64,000 nt of DNA from Gammaproteobacteria bacterium (GTDB lineage: Bacteria; Pseudomonadota; Gammaproteobacteria; Burkholderiales; Gallionellaceae): positions 1 through 64,000 of the forward strand of contig JAHJBC010000004.1 in NCBI GenBank assembly GCA_018813765.1, given 5' to 3'. Positions within the stretch are counted from its first letter, which is position 1; every line of letters begins with the position of its first letter. Below, piece after piece: positions 1-8,807 of this stretch. The notes below the pieces were generated by a model. It worked only from the letters and a program-made list of their open reading frames with translations, did no database searches and had not been told where the DNA came from. Made by a program: the position numbers and the translations under genes.

Positions 1-121
1 CAACAGCCCAACATGACCGTTTGTAGTTTAGCAGTCCTTCACCTTCTCGCACGATGCACGCAGCGCGACAGAAAACGAAACGGAGAATGGCAATGAACTA
101 GAAAATCAAAACCGGTTGTGA

Positions 122-271
122 ATTTGGGGAAGCCCTTGTAGGGAAGCTAATGCGTTCTGTGCCAAGCAGAAAAAACAGTTCGAGAAGATCAGTGTCACAG
201 AGCAGGACAACAAACCGTTTGTCAGATTGGCGAACGCCAAACTGGAGTTTCGTTGCGTAACAGTTCCGTAG
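122..271 (+). pseudogene. Remnant of a small unidentified protein gene
   Basis: One plus-strand frame reads a plausible protein C-terminus (...EANAFCAKQKKQFEKI... to ...AKLEFRC, stop TAG at 269-271). The same frame has a stop at about 119-121 and no start codon. The ANA-x-C-A-K-Q start and the LEFRC end resemble short secreted or lipoprotein-like proteins of proteobacteria, but this is only an impression. I see nothing else in positions 1-121. Confidence 0.3.
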
Positions 272-349
272 GTCGGTTAGCGCAGCGTAACCCGACTTTT
301 CCTCTTGCTTTGTCGGGTTACGGCCTGCGGCCTAACCCGACCTACGGGA
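266..349. repeat. Pair of REP-like palindromes (BIME)
   Basis: Two imperfect palindromes lie back to back, each with GTCGGGTTA or its complement TAACCCGAC and flanked by CCGTAGG/CCTACGG. They lie directly upstream of the REP-associated transposase remnant. A third copy lies just after it (924-957), the arrangement usual for RAYT genes. Confidence 0.75.
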
Positions 350-381
350 GATATTGGCGGTATACGAGGGCAGGGCATGCG

Positions 382-917
382 ATGAGATACCGGCGTGCAT
401 TCGTTGAGGGCGGCTCATTCTTCTTCACGTTGGTGACGGAGATACGGCGGCCGATATTTGCCTCGACGGAGGCGGTGGATGTGTTGCGGTCCGCATTTCG
501 TTCCGTGCGCGCCTCGCGTCCGTTTGCGCTGGATGCGATAGTGGTTTTCCGGATCACTTGCATTGCATCTGGACGTTGCCGCCGGACGATGCGGATTTTG
601 CCATCCGTTGGCGGCTGGTTAAGACGTGGTTCACCAAGCATTGCGATCCCGCGCTGCGTTCCATGCCAAATGCCAGCCAGGCGAGGCGGCGAGAGCAGAC
701 GCTGTGGCAGCATCGTTATTGGGAACACATGCTGCGGGACGAGCGGGATTTCGAGAGACATGTGGAGTATGTTCATTACAATCCGGTGAAGCACGGATAT
801 GCGAGTTCCCCGATGGCGTGGCCGCATTCCAGTTTTCGGCGTTATGTCGAGGCCGGAATATATGAGGCGGATTGGGGACGGTGTCAGATGGATTTTGAGG
901 GGGTTGGGTTTGAATGA
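382..917 (+). pseudogene. REP-associated tyrosine transposase (RAYT), frameshifted
   Basis: RAYTs are single-domain HUH/Y1 (IS200-like) nucleases that act on REP sequences. The N-terminal part runs from ATG 382 (MRYRRAFVEGGSFFFTLVTE) to about position 546. The rest continues in another frame from about 549 with PDHLHCIW, which carries the HxH metal motif, and ends with HVEYVHYNPVKHGY, which carries the catalytic tyrosine. Between VV and PDHLH there are two bases where one codon (usually Met) is expected, so a single-base deletion best explains the break. With the frames joined the gene has normal length, about 178 codons, and both active-site motifs are intact. REP palindromes flank it on both sides. 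Identification is strong; loss of function depends on the frameshift being real and not a read error. Confidence 0.8.
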
Positions 918-923
918 GGTGGG

Positions 924-957
924 TGTCGGGTTACGCTGCGCTAACCCGACCTACGGG
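924..957. repeat. REP-like palindrome downstream of RAYT
   Basis: GTCGGGTTACGC-TGCG-CTAACCCGAC followed by CTACGGGG, the same family as the pair at 266-349. Confidence 0.75.
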
Positions 958-1119
958 GGGGCCCCTGCTTCGATGAACTGCTCGATATATGCTATTTGCA
1001 TACAGCATATATTGGAGCCAATGCTCTCTGTGGTTTGTTGCAAACGTACTGAATAAACTGGACTTTCGCATTTCGCGAATTGCGAATTAAATAGATGTGT
1101 ATCGAGTTTTCTTCGGCTC

Positions 1120-1143
1120 ATTCTCAATTCTTGAATTGAGAAT
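1120..1143. promoter_or_regulatory. 11-bp inverted repeat upstream of thiolase, possible operator
   Basis: ATTCTCAATTC and GAATTGAGAAT are perfect complements separated by two bases, 30 nt before the thiolase start. Two weaker palindromes sit further upstream: ATATATGCT/AGCATATAT at 985-1012 and TTCGCA/TGCGAA around 1066-1087. The gap is too AT-rich to look like a terminator, so a regulator-binding site is plausible. No cognate regulator gene is adjacent. Confidence 0.4.
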
Positions 1144-1172
1144 CGCGAACAATAGTTAATTGGGAGGAAATC

Positions 1173-2369
1173 ATGACCAAACAAGTCCAGGAAGCCTACA
1201 TCGTTGCCGCTACGCGCACACCGGTCGGCAAGGCGCCGCGCGGCATGTTCCGCAACGTCCGGCCCGACGACATGCTGGCGCATGTGCTGAAGAGTGTGCT
1301 GGCGCAGGCGCCGTCGCTCGATCCGGCCAGTGTGGGCGATGTGATCGTGGGTTGTGCGATGCCGGAGGCGGAGCAGGGCATGAACGTGGCGCGCATCGCG
1401 CTGCTGCTGGCCGGGCTGCCGAATACGGTGCCGGGCATGACCATCAACCGTTTCTGTTCCTCCGGCGTGCAGGCGGTGGCGCTGGCGGCGGACCGCATCC
1501 GCCTCGGCGACGCGGACGTGATGATCGCGGCGGGCACCGAGAGCATGAGCATGGTGCCGATGATGGGCAACAAGATCGCGTTCAATCCGGCCATCTTTGA
1601 GAACGAGCATGTCGGCATCGCCTACGGCATGGGGCTGACGGCGGAGAAGGTGGCGGAGCGCTGGAAGGTGTCGCGCGAGGCGCAGGATGCCTTCGCCTTG
1701 CAAAGCCACCTGCGCGCCATCGCGGCGATCAACAACGGCGAGTTCGACGACGAGATCACGCCTTACACCATCACCGAACACATCGGCGACATGCACAGCC
1801 GCGAGGTGACGACGAAGACGCGCGAAGTGAAACAGGACGAAGGCCCGCGCGCGGATTCTTCGCTCGAAGCGCTGGCGAAACTCAAGACGGTGTTTGCTCA
1901 GAAAGGCTCGGTGACGGCGGGCAACAGTTCGCAGATGTCAGACGGGGCGGGTGCGGTGCTGCTGTGCAGTGAAGCGGCGCTGAAGCGCTACAACCTCACG
2001 CCCATCGGCAAGTTCCTCGGCTTCAGCGTGGCGGGCGTGCCGCCGGAGATCATGGGCATCGGGCCGAAAGAGGCGATCCCGAAGGTGCTGAAGCAGGTGG
2101 GCTTAACGCTGAACTACATGGGCTGGATCGAACTGAACGAGGCGTTCGCTGCGCAGTCGCTGGCGGTGATCAACGATGTGGGGCTGAATCCGGAGATCGT
2201 GAATCCGCTCGGCGGCGCCATAGCGCTGGGCCATCCGCTGGGGGCGACTGGGGCGATACGTACGGCGACGCTGATGCATGGCTTGCGGCGCAGGAAGCAG
2301 AAGTACGGCATGGTGACGATGTGCATCGGGACGGGGATGGGGGCGGCTGGGGTGTTTGAGGCTTTGTAA
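1173..2369 (+). CDS. Acetyl-CoA C-acyltransferase (thiolase)
   Basis: A thiolase of 398 residues, the usual length. It either cleaves 3-ketoacyl-CoA with CoA or condenses two acetyl-CoA. All catalytic motifs are present: the nucleophile C95 in [18 protein letters not shown]354 in [16 protein letters not shown], and the acid/base C384 in CIGTGMG. A good ribosome site (GGGAGGAAA) precedes ATG 1173. The nearest relatives by pattern are FadA/FadI-type degradative thiolases, but no other beta-oxidation gene is adjacent, so a degradative or biosynthetic role cannot be decided. It appears to be transcribed alone from a promoter region rich in palindromes. Confidence 0.92.
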   Translation: MTKQVQEAYIVAATRTPVGKAPRGMFRNVRPDDMLAHVLKSVLAQAPSLDPASVGDVIVGCAMPEAEQGMNVARIALLLAGLPNTVPGMTINRFCSSGVQAVALAADRIRLGDADVMIAAGTESMSMVPMMGNKIAFNPAIFENEHVGIAYGMGLTAEKVAERWKVSREAQDAFALQSHLRAIAAINNGEFDDEITPYTITEHIGDMHSREVTTKTREVKQDEGPRADSSLEALAKLKTVFAQKGSVTAGNSSQMSDGAGAVLLCSEAALKRYNLTPIGKFLGFSVAGVPPEIMGIGPKEAIPKVLKQVGLTLNYMGWIELNEAFAAQSLAVINDVGLNPEIVNPLGGAIALGHPLGATGAIRTATLMHGLRRRKQKYGMVTMCIGTGMGAAGVFEAL

Positions 2370-2396
2370 TTCGATTAATCAGTTTCAACGAGACCT

Positions 2397-2475
2397 CCCT
2401 CATCCCCACCCTTCTCCCAGAGGGAGAAGGGCTTTGCATCCCTCTCCCTCCGGGAGAGGGACTGAGGGTGAGGGA
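2397..2475. repeat. Intergenic repeat of CCCTCTCCC/GGGAGAGGG type
   Basis: Two short hairpins in tandem: CTTCTCCC-AGA-GGGAGAAG, then CCCTCTCCC-TCC-GGGAGAGGG. The outer ends CCCTCATCCCC and GGGTGAGGG are imperfect inverted repeats. A related copy lies inside the ATP-grasp gene at 3386-3424. Confidence 0.7.
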
Positions 2476-2538
2476 AATGCAGTGATGCGAAATTGCTGTC
2501 ATGTATTTTGGGAAGCACAATATAGGGAGGAGAGGTGG

Positions 2539-3102
2539 ATGAAAAAATCAATGATGATGGTTTGCGTGTTGCTGTTGAGCTGGAACGCCTGTGCACTGGA
2601 AGTCGCCGGCGTAAAACTGTCCGATACCGCTCAGGTTGGTTCTGCAAACCTGCAACTGAACGGCGCGGGCATCCGTAGCAGGCTGTTCTTCAAGATCTAT
2701 GTCGGTGCGCTGTACCTGCCGCAGAAGCAGGCTTCGGCAGAGGTGATCATTGCGGACGAGCGCGAGCATCGCGTGGCTTTGCATATCGTGCGCGAGTTGA
2801 GCAGCGAGAAGTTGCTCAATGCCTTTAACGAGGCCATTGCGGCGAACCATACGAAAGAAGAGCTGGCCGCGCTGGACGGGCAGCTCAAGCAGATGGCGCA
2901 GATTTTCAATGAGGTGAAGGAAGTGAAGCCGGGCGATGTGGTCGCACTCGACTATATGCCTGCCAGTGGCACACAGATCAGCGTGAATGGAATAGCGCGC
3001 GGTACGATAGCCGGAACCGAGTTCAATCGCGCCTTGCTCAGGATATGGCTGGGCGGCAAGCCGGTGCAGGACGACCTCAAGAAAGCGATGCTGGGTGGTT
3101 GA
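2539..3102 (+). CDS. Chalcone isomerase-like periplasmic protein
   Basis: A protein of 187 residues with a signal peptide (MKKSMMMVCVLLLSWNACA, cleavage expected before LEVAG). It has the bacterial chalcone-isomerase-like pattern: GVKLSDTAQVG, then NGAGIRSRLFFKIYVGALYLP, and the C-terminal ALLRIWLGGKPVQDDLK. These proteins share the chalcone isomerase fold, but their function in bacteria is not established. The frame is open further upstream, but ATG 2539 is preferred because a GGAGG-rich stretch precedes it and the signal peptide begins there. Its end overlaps the next gene by 8 nt, so the two are probably co-transcribed. Confidence 0.8.
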   Translation: MKKSMMMVCVLLLSWNACALEVAGVKLSDTAQVGSANLQLNGAGIRSRLFFKIYVGALYLPQKQASAEVIIADEREHRVALHIVRELSSEKLLNAFNEAIAANHTKEELAALDGQLKQMAQIFNEVKEVKPGDVVALDYMPASGTQISVNGIARGTIAGTEFNRALLRIWLGGKPVQDDLKKAMLGG

Positions 3103-4387
3103 TTTGACGGATCAGTTTGAACAAAAAGATCACTTCGATGTTGATCATGATTTCATTGCGCACCTGAACGGCGAATGCCTGGAATGGGCGGGGATGGACG
3201 GTGAGGCGCTGCATGAGGCTTTGCAGGAACAGGGCGAGGAGTGGTACGACCTGGTGAACGAGCGCTGCCCGCATCTGTTCGCTTCGGCGCCGGTGTTCAT
3301 CACCGAGTTGCAGTTGCAGCAGATGCAGGCGGTGATTGCGGCGGTGGAGGAGGTGGTTGGAGTGCCGGGGCGGGAGCAAGGCGCTTTCCCTCACCCCCAG
3401 CCCCTCTCCCAGGGGGAGAGGGGAGTTGAGTTGGGCGTGTTCTACGGCTACGACTTCCACCTGAACGAGCAGGGCACGCACCTGATCGAGGTCAATACCA
3501 ACGCGGGCGGCGGTTTTCTCAATGCCTTGCTGATCGACAGCCAGCGCGATGCGGGGCTGTATGGCTCAGGTGTCGCCTGTGAGGATATCGAGCAGGTCTT
3601 TATCGAGATGTTTCGCAACGAATGGCGTCTGCTGCGCGGCGATGCACCGTTGCAGACCGTCGCCATCGTGGACGAGCAGCCCGGGTCGCAATATCTCTAT
3701 CCCGAGTTCCTGCTGGCGCAGAAGTTGTTCGAGCGCGGCGGGATCGCGGCATTCATCGCCGATCCTTCCGAGCTGCATGTGCGCGAGGACTCTCTGTACA
3801 TCGGCGATACGCGCGTCGATCTGGTCTACAACCGCCTGACCGATTTTGCCCTGCACGGGCATGCACATATCCGCACTGCCTGGGAGATGGGACGCGTCGT
3901 GCTGACACCGAATCCTGACCATCATGCGCGCTATGCCGACAAGCGCAAGCTGGCGTTTTTCTCCGATCCCGATGGCCTGCGCGCAAAAGATATTTCGCAA
4001 GACAGCATCGATGCGCTGTCCAGGGGCGTTCCGCAAACCCGTATCGTGCATGTAGATGAATCCGCGCAATGGTGGGACGAGCGCAAGCAGTGGTTCTTCA
4101 AGCCGGTAAGCGGTTATGGCAGCAAGGGGGCTTACCGCGGCGACAAGCTGACCAAACGCGTGTTCGAGGAGATCATGCAGGCGGAGTACATCGCGCAGCG
4201 CCTGGCCATGCCGGGCGAGCGCAAGGTGTGCGTTGAGGGCATGGCGCCGCAGATGCTCAAGTACGATGTGCGCTGCTATGTCTACGATGGACGTATACAG
4301 CTCATTGCTGCGCGACTTTATCAGGGCCAGACCACCAATTTCCGCACGCCGGGCGGCGGCTTTGCACTGGTGCGTGTGGTCGAGTGA
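3095..4387 (+). CDS. ATP-grasp superfamily protein with an in-frame repeat insertion
   Basis: A protein of 430 residues that starts at GTG 3095 inside the last codons of the previous gene. The region HLIEVNTNAGGG and the C-terminal half (WWDERKQWFFKPVSGYGSKG, then MLKYDVRCYVYDGRI) have the lysine- and glycine-rich nucleotide-binding and acidic metal-binding pattern of ATP-grasp ligases. The substrate is unknown; a peptide or small-molecule carboxylate-amine ligation is typical of the superfamily. Residues about 97-110 (AFPHPQPLSQGERG) are encoded by a short dispersed repeat (3386-3424). This looks like a late in-frame insertion into a surface loop, because the protein reads normally on both sides. 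Confidence 0.75.
   Translation: MVDLTDQFEQKDHFDVDHDFIAHLNGECLEWAGMDGEALHEALQEQGEEWYDLVNERCPHLFASAPVFITELQLQQMQAVIAAVEEVVGVPGREQGAFPHPQPLSQGERGVELGVFYGYDFHLNEQGTHLIEVNTNAGGGFLNALLIDSQRDAGLYGSGVACEDIEQVFIEMFRNEWRLLRGDAPLQTVAIVDEQPGSQYLYPEFLLAQKLFERGGIAAFIADPSELHVREDSLYIGDTRVDLVYNRLTDFALHGHAHIRTAWEMGRVVLTPNPDHHARYADKRKLAFFSDPDGLRAKDISQDSIDALSRGVPQTRIVHVDESAQWWDERKQWFFKPVSGYGSKGAYRGDKLTKRVFEEIMQAEYIAQRLAMPGERKVCVEGMAPQMLKYDVRCYVYDGRIQLIAARLYQGQTTNFRTPGGGFALVRVVE
3386..3424. repeat. Dispersed repeat inserted inside a coding region
   Basis: CCCTCACCCCCAGCCCCTC followed by CCC-AGG-GGGAGAGGGG, a hairpin closely related to the first unit at 2397. It is read through in frame in the ATP-grasp gene. Confidence 0.7.
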
Positions 4388-4507
4388 GTCGCCTGATCGG
4401 GTATATAGTCCGATATATAGGCCGTTTGGCATATTGCTTTAGTAGGGTTTGAGTCGCAGTATCCATTGCTCGATGTGACGAACCCCTGGTTCGGTGCGGA
4501 GTAATCG

Positions 4508-6016
4508 ATGGAAACTGCCTTCATCAATCGCAAATTGCTTCAATTCCATATGTCCGATCTCTCCTTTCGGATAGACAGTGACAATCTCGCAATACGGCTG
4601 GAGCAATTGCGCACCCGTATGGCGGCATATCCCACCCTCATCATCAGCCAGGTATTGTTGCAGCCGCTGTTCGTATGGCTGTTCTGGGAGCAAGCTTCGC
4701 ATACGCAGTTGCTGTTCTGGCTGGCCTGCTCCTACGCGCTGCATACCGCCGAAGTCGTGAACCTGATGCTGCGCCGGGACAAGTTGGGTACGGTGCAGGA
4801 GTGTCATGACTGGCATGTGCATTTCACCTTCTTCGCGCTGGCCTCGGGAGCATTGTGGGGCGCGGCGGCGATATTGTTCTTCCCGCCGGATCTGTTCTAT
4901 CAGGGGCTGTTGATCTGCATCATGCTCGGCCTTGTCGCCGGTGCGGTGACGATGAACCCGGTGCATCCTCCCGCTTCGTTTACCTACCTGTTCGGCATCA
5001 TGCTGCCGCTGATCGCCAGGGTGCTGGCGGAGGGCGATACCACTCACTTCATTCTTGCGCTGATGCTGGTGTTGTTCATGATCGTGGTGTTGATGGCGGG
5101 ACGGGTGTTGACCAGGACCTTCATGCTGTCGCTGCAACAGCGCTTCGAGAATCTGGAACTGTTGCAGCAACTGACGGCGAAGGAGGCCGAGACGCAGCAG
5201 GCCAGAAAGGAACTGGAGATCGCCAACTTCGAATTGCTGGCGCATGAGTCGAATCTGGCGAAGATGGTCGAGGAGCGCACGGTAGAACTCCTGCAGCGAA
5301 CCACGGAGAACGAGCAGATCAAGGATACGACCATTCTGGCCTTGTCCTCGCTGGCCGAGACGCGCGACAACGAGACCGGGAACCATATCCGCCGCACGCA
5401 GCATTATGTCCGCACGCTGGCGAACCAGTTGCGTTACCACCCGCGCTTCCGCGATTATTTGACGAATGACAATATCGAGATGCTGTTCAAGATCGCGCCG
5501 TTGCACGACATCGGCAAGGTCGGCATCCCGGACAGGATATTGCACAAGCCGGGGAAACTGACCGAGGAAGAGTTCGAGATCATGAAGACGCATACCCTGC
5601 TCGGCGGGAACGCGATCTCGGGTGCCGGTCAGATGTCGAACATGCGCAACAGCCCGTTCCTGATCGCGGCACGACAGATCGCGATCGGGCATCATGAGAA
5701 ATGGGATGGCAGCGGGTATCCATTCGCCCTGAGTGAAGAGCACATCCCCATTCCCGCGCGGCTGATGGCGCTGGCGGATGTCTACGACGCCCTGTCCAGC
5801 CGCCGCGTATACAAATCCGCGATGCAACACGACGACGTCATGGACATCATCGTCGATGGCAAGGGGAAGCATTTCGATCCCGATGTCGTCGATGCCTTCC
5901 TGGCCAGCATCGAGGTATTCCGGGAGATATCCAACAAGTACCGCGACGACGATTTTCTGCCGCTGAGTGAAGAGTGGCGGCGCAGGGCAGGTGTGCCTGA
6001 ACAGCGGATTGCCTGA
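4508..6016 (+). CDS. Membrane-anchored HD-GYP cyclic-di-GMP phosphodiesterase
   Basis: A protein of 502 residues. An N-terminal membrane region (about residues 35-205) has several hydrophobic segments, for example TLIISQVLLQPLFVWLFW and FILALMLVLFMIVVLMAG. A coiled-coil linker rich in Glu/Gln follows (about 210-270), then an HD-GYP domain with LHDIGKVGIPDRIL and HHEKWDGSGYP. Both signatures are intact, so hydrolysis of c-di-GMP is expected. The membrane part probably senses an unknown signal. ATG 4550 (MSDLSFRIDSDN) is an alternative start. It stands alone, with no operon partner. Confidence 0.88.
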   Translation: METAFINRKLLQFHMSDLSFRIDSDNLAIRLEQLRTRMAAYPTLIISQVLLQPLFVWLFWEQASHTQLLFWLACSYALHTAEVVNLMLRRDKLGTVQECHDWHVHFTFFALASGALWGAAAILFFPPDLFYQGLLICIMLGLVAGAVTMNPVHPPASFTYLFGIMLPLIARVLAEGDTTHFILALMLVLFMIVVLMAGRVLTRTFMLSLQQRFENLELLQQLTAKEAETQQARKELEIANFELLAHESNLAKMVEERTVELLQRTTENEQIKDTTILALSSLAETRDNETGNHIRRTQHYVRTLANQLRYHPRFRDYLTNDNIEMLFKIAPLHDIGKVGIPDRILHKPGKLTEEEFEIMKTHTLLGGNAISGAGQMSNMRNSPFLIAARQIAIGHHEKWDGSGYPFALSEEHIPIPARLMALADVYDALSSRRVYKSAMQHDDVMDIIVDGKGKHFDPDVVDAFLASIEVFREISNKYRDDDFLPLSEEWRRRAGVPEQRIA

Positions 6017-6079
6017 ACCTTCGTCAGGCATGTGCCAGTTGCGTGTCAGCGCTCTTCGCTGCCGAAGGTCTCGTCCGTG

Positions 6080-6631
6080 TCACTCCACTTCGCTGAATTT
6101 CTGCACGGTATAGCGCGAGAGTCTGATGTCGTCCGACCAGAAGTCTTCCGGCAATCCCGCTTTCACTTTCAGTTCTTCGACAAAGGTTTGCGGGTCGGGC
6201 AGTTGCGCCCACACCTGCGGCAGGTAGGTGGCGCGGTGGGGGCCGTATTCCAGTATCACGCCGTCGCTGCCGCGATGCAGTTGCGCCAGCGCGTCGGCCT
6301 CGCTGGTGAAGCGGATCGGTTCGGGCGTGCCAAGCACGGAGACTTCGATGGCGGTGTCGGCGAACTCCAGCTCGTTGAGCGGCATGAAGCGCGGATCGCG
6401 GAATGCGGCGGCGACCGCATTGTGGCGCACGTCATCGACGAGCGGTCGGTGCGCTTCCAGGCTGCCGATGCAACCGCGCAGGCGCCCGTCCAGCATCAGC
6501 GTGACGAAGGTCGCGCCGGGTTCTTCCAGCCATGCGGTCTTCGGATAATCGTGCGAGTCGAAACCGAGTTCCCTGCCGATGGCCGCACGTGCCAGATGCA
6601 GCAGCACTTTTCCCTTTTCAGTGTCGAGCAT
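6080..6631 (-). CDS. AMMECR1-domain protein (AmmeMemoRadiSam system A)
   Basis: A protein of 183 residues from ATG 6631, which has GGGGAG seven bases upstream. A start at 6664 is open but lacks this. The AMMECR1 core is clear: GATFVTLMLDGRLRGCIGSL, then DPRFMPL and the C-terminal YLPQVWAQLPDPQTFVEELK. The start overlaps the end of the MEMO-family gene by 14 nt, so the two are translationally coupled. In many bacteria and archaea these two genes travel with a radical-SAM protein; no radical-SAM gene lies next to them here. The biochemical role is not established, but a redox or modification function is suspected for the set. Confidence 0.88.
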   Translation of the reverse strand: MLDTEKGKVLLHLARAAIGRELGFDSHDYPKTAWLEEPGATFVTLMLDGRLRGCIGSLEAHRPLVDDVRHNAVAAAFRDPRFMPLNELEFADTAIEVSVLGTPEPIRFTSEADALAQLHRGSDGVILEYGPHRATYLPQVWAQLPDPQTFVEELKVKAGLPEDFWSDDIRLSRYTVQKFSEVE

Positions 6632-7424
6632 GGTCATTCTCCCCGGTAAAAGCGAACGCGGCATATCCCACTACCTGATCATGAGACCCGGCCGTGTCGC
6701 CGGAGTTGCGCAGGTCGAGCAGGTGCGGGGTGAGATGGTGTTTGTGGGCCAGCAGGATCAGGCCGCTGATCGGTGTGCCGCCGCAGGCTTGGTCGTGGGC
6801 GACGGGCTGGCGCAGCATGATGATGTCGTCGGCGGTCTTGCCGTCGATGAGTTGCGCGGTCCTGTAGGGCAGGTAATGCGACAGGTCGGAGCTGACGACG
6901 ATCAGCGTCTCCGGGCCGCCCCAGACCGTCTCCAGCACTTCCGCGACCTCTTGCGGCGTCGCCATGCCGACGGCCAGCGGCAGCAGGGTAAAGTCGCCCA
7001 ATACGCTTTGCAGGAAGGGTAGTTGTACCTCCAGCGAGTGTTCTTGCGCGTGTGCGGCGGAACTGACGACGACCTGCGGCAGGTTTGCGATGGATTCCAT
7101 CGCTTCCCTGTCCAGCGGTACGCGTCCGAGCGGGGTTTCGAAGGCGTCGCAGTCCGGCAGGGCCAGACCCTCTATGGCGACACGGTGGGTGGGGCCGAGC
7201 AGTACCACGCGGCGGATGTGCGGCGCGATTTCTTTCAGGGAGGCATAGGCGCTCGCGGCGATGGGGCCGGAATAGACGTAGCCCGCATGCGGCACGATCA
7301 ATGCCTTGGGCGTCAGTTTGTGCGGGTGCGCCGCAGACAGGAAGTCCCGGATCTCGTGTTCAAGCAGCCGGGGTTCTTCCGGGTAGAACATGCCTGCGAC
7401 GGCGGCTGGGCGGACTGTGAGCAT
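6618..7424 (-). CDS. MEMO1-family protein (AmmeMemoRadiSam system B)
   Basis: A protein of 268 residues. The family's putative metal-site residues are visible: H in VPHAGYVYSG, H in LLGPTHRVAIEG, H in AQEHSLEVQLPFLQ, D and H in SSDLSHYLPY, and the C-terminal ACGGTPISGLI. MEMO proteins resemble class III extradiol dioxygenases; in bacteria they occur beside AMMECR1, as here. The catalytic activity is unproven. It is the first gene of a two-gene unit on the minus strand. Confidence 0.88.
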   Translation of the reverse strand: MLTVRPAAVAGMFYPEEPRLLEHEIRDFLSAAHPHKLTPKALIVPHAGYVYSGPIAASAYASLKEIAPHIRRVVLLGPTHRVAIEGLALPDCDAFETPLGRVPLDREAMESIANLPQVVVSSAAHAQEHSLEVQLPFLQSVLGDFTLLPLAVGMATPQEVAEVLETVWGGPETLIVVSSDLSHYLPYRTAQLIDGKTADDIIMLRQPVAHDQACGGTPISGLILLAHKHHLTPHLLDLRNSGDTAGSHDQVVGYAAFAFTGENDHARH

Positions 7425-7494
7425 GACAGACTCCCTTCCTGACTATACGAAACCAAGATTGGGGTGCGTCCGCCGGAATCAATCGGGCGGGGTG

Positions 7495-8481
7495 CTACCC
7501 CAGCAGATGTTTCACCATCTCGCGCTCGCCGCTCAGTTCAGTGTAATTGGCCATCATGTGTTTGCGGCCCAGTTCGCTGATCTCCAGCCCTTGCACGATC
7601 TGGTATTGCCCGTTGCGACAAGTGACCGGGAAGCCGTAGATGACGCCTTCCGGGATGCCGTAGCTGCCGTCCGACGGCACGCTCATGGTGACCCAGTCGT
7701 TCGCGGGCGAACCCAGCACCCATTCGCGTACATGGCCGATGGCGGCATTGGCGGCGCTGGCCGCGCTCGACAGGCCGCGTGTCTCGATCACTGCGGTACC
7801 GCGCTTCTGCACGGTGGGGATGAAGTAGCTCTCTATCCAGTCGTGGTCCTTCAGCATGTCCAATGCCTTGCGCCCGCCTATCAGGGCATGGTTGAGGTCG
7901 GGATACTGCGTGCCGGAGTGGTTGCCCCACACTACCATGCGGGTGATTTCGCTGATCGGCTGCGCCAGTTTGCTTGCGACCTGTGCGATGGCGCGGTTGT
8001 GGTCCAGGCGCATCATGGAGGTGAAATTGCGCGGATCGAGATCGGGCGCGTTCTTCATGGTGATCAGCGCATTGGTGTTGGCCGGGTTGCCGACCACCAG
8101 CACTTTCACATGGCGTGCAGCGACCTCGTTGAGGATGCGCCCCTGTTCGGAGAAGATCGCCCCGTTCGCCTCCATCAGGTCCTTGCGCTCCATCCCCTTG
8201 CTGCGCGGACGCGCACCAACCATCATCACCACCTCGGCATCGCGGAAGGCGACCCGGGCGTCGTCGGTGATGATGACCTGGTGCAGATTGGGGAAAGCGC
8301 AGTCTTCCAGTTCCATCGCCACGCCGCGCAATGTCTGTTGCGACGGAGTGATGTCCAGCAGTTGCAGGATGACGGGCTGATCGCGGCCAAGCATGTCGCC
8401 GCTGGCTATGCGGAACAGCAGTGCATAACCGATCTGTCCGGCAGCGCCGGTCACTGCGACGCGAATGGGGGATTTACTCAT
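7495..8481 (-). CDS. mdh: Malate dehydrogenase (NAD)
   Basis: A protein of 328 residues that reversibly reduces oxaloacetate to malate. It has the NAD-binding loop [20 protein letters not shown], the mobile loop [18 protein letters not shown], the substrate-binding LDHNRA, and the catalytic H in [13 protein letters not shown]. This is the 'MDH type 2' (cytosolic-like) subgroup usual in betaproteobacteria. The frame is open to 8808, but ATG 8481 is chosen because GAGGA precedes it and family members start there. A sigma-70-like promoter lies about 60 nt upstream (8550-8579). A nested GC-rich hairpin (about 7461-7501) overlaps the stop and may be its terminator. It would serve both directions of the TCA cycle. 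Confidence 0.96.
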   Translation of the reverse strand: MSKSPIRVAVTGAAGQIGYALLFRIASGDMLGRDQPVILQLLDITPSQQTLRGVAMELEDCAFPNLHQVIITDDARVAFRDAEVVMMVGARPRSKGMERKDLMEANGAIFSEQGRILNEVAARHVKVLVVGNPANTNALITMKNAPDLDPRNFTSMMRLDHNRAIAQVASKLAQPISEITRMVVWGNHSGTQYPDLNHALIGGRKALDMLKDHDWIESYFIPTVQKRGTAVIETRGLSSAASAANAAIGHVREWVLGSPANDWVTMSVPSDGSYGIPEGVIYGFPVTCRNGQYQIVQGLEISELGRKHMMANYTELSGEREMVKHLLG

Positions 8482-8807
8482 AACGTCCTCTGAATAGTAA
8501 TTATGTTTTCGACGTCCGGCACGTTGGGTCGCACCGAAATGGAGCGGGGATGATAGTCGGTAATATGGTCGGGTGTAAACCTGTCGGCAGGATGGACATG
8601 CAGCCTGAAACAGGTTAATCGCGGCGAATACCGATGGAGCTTGAAGCGGTGCGGACAGGTCGCGTAGAATACCCGCGATGTTGTTGGGCGGATTGGCTAT
8701 ATCGCCGAATCGAAGCGCATCCCGGCGCTGGTGTTCCATAACTAAAGTACAGGGGTGGCAGTATTTTCTGAAGTTTCTTGTAAGCAGGCTCAATAAGGGG
8801 AGGCGCA
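8482..8807. other. Divergent promoter region mdh / ppdK
   Basis: 326 nt with no credible gene. It carries the minus-strand promoter for mdh (8550-8579) and the ribosome site GGGGAGGCG just before ppdK. No clear sigma-70 promoter for ppdK was recognised. Confidence 0.6.
8550..8579 (-). promoter_or_regulatory. Sigma-70-like promoter of mdh
   Basis: Read on the minus strand: TTTACA, 18 nt, TATCAT. The predicted start is near 8543, about 60 nt before the mdh start. The element and its spacer end (TACCGAC) recur upstream of the CitE-like gene at 24944-24973 with the same spacing. Confidence 0.55.

Noticed and set aside
7390-8493. 367-codon plus-strand frame opposite mdh
   Set aside because: Shadow of malate dehydrogenase on the minus strand.
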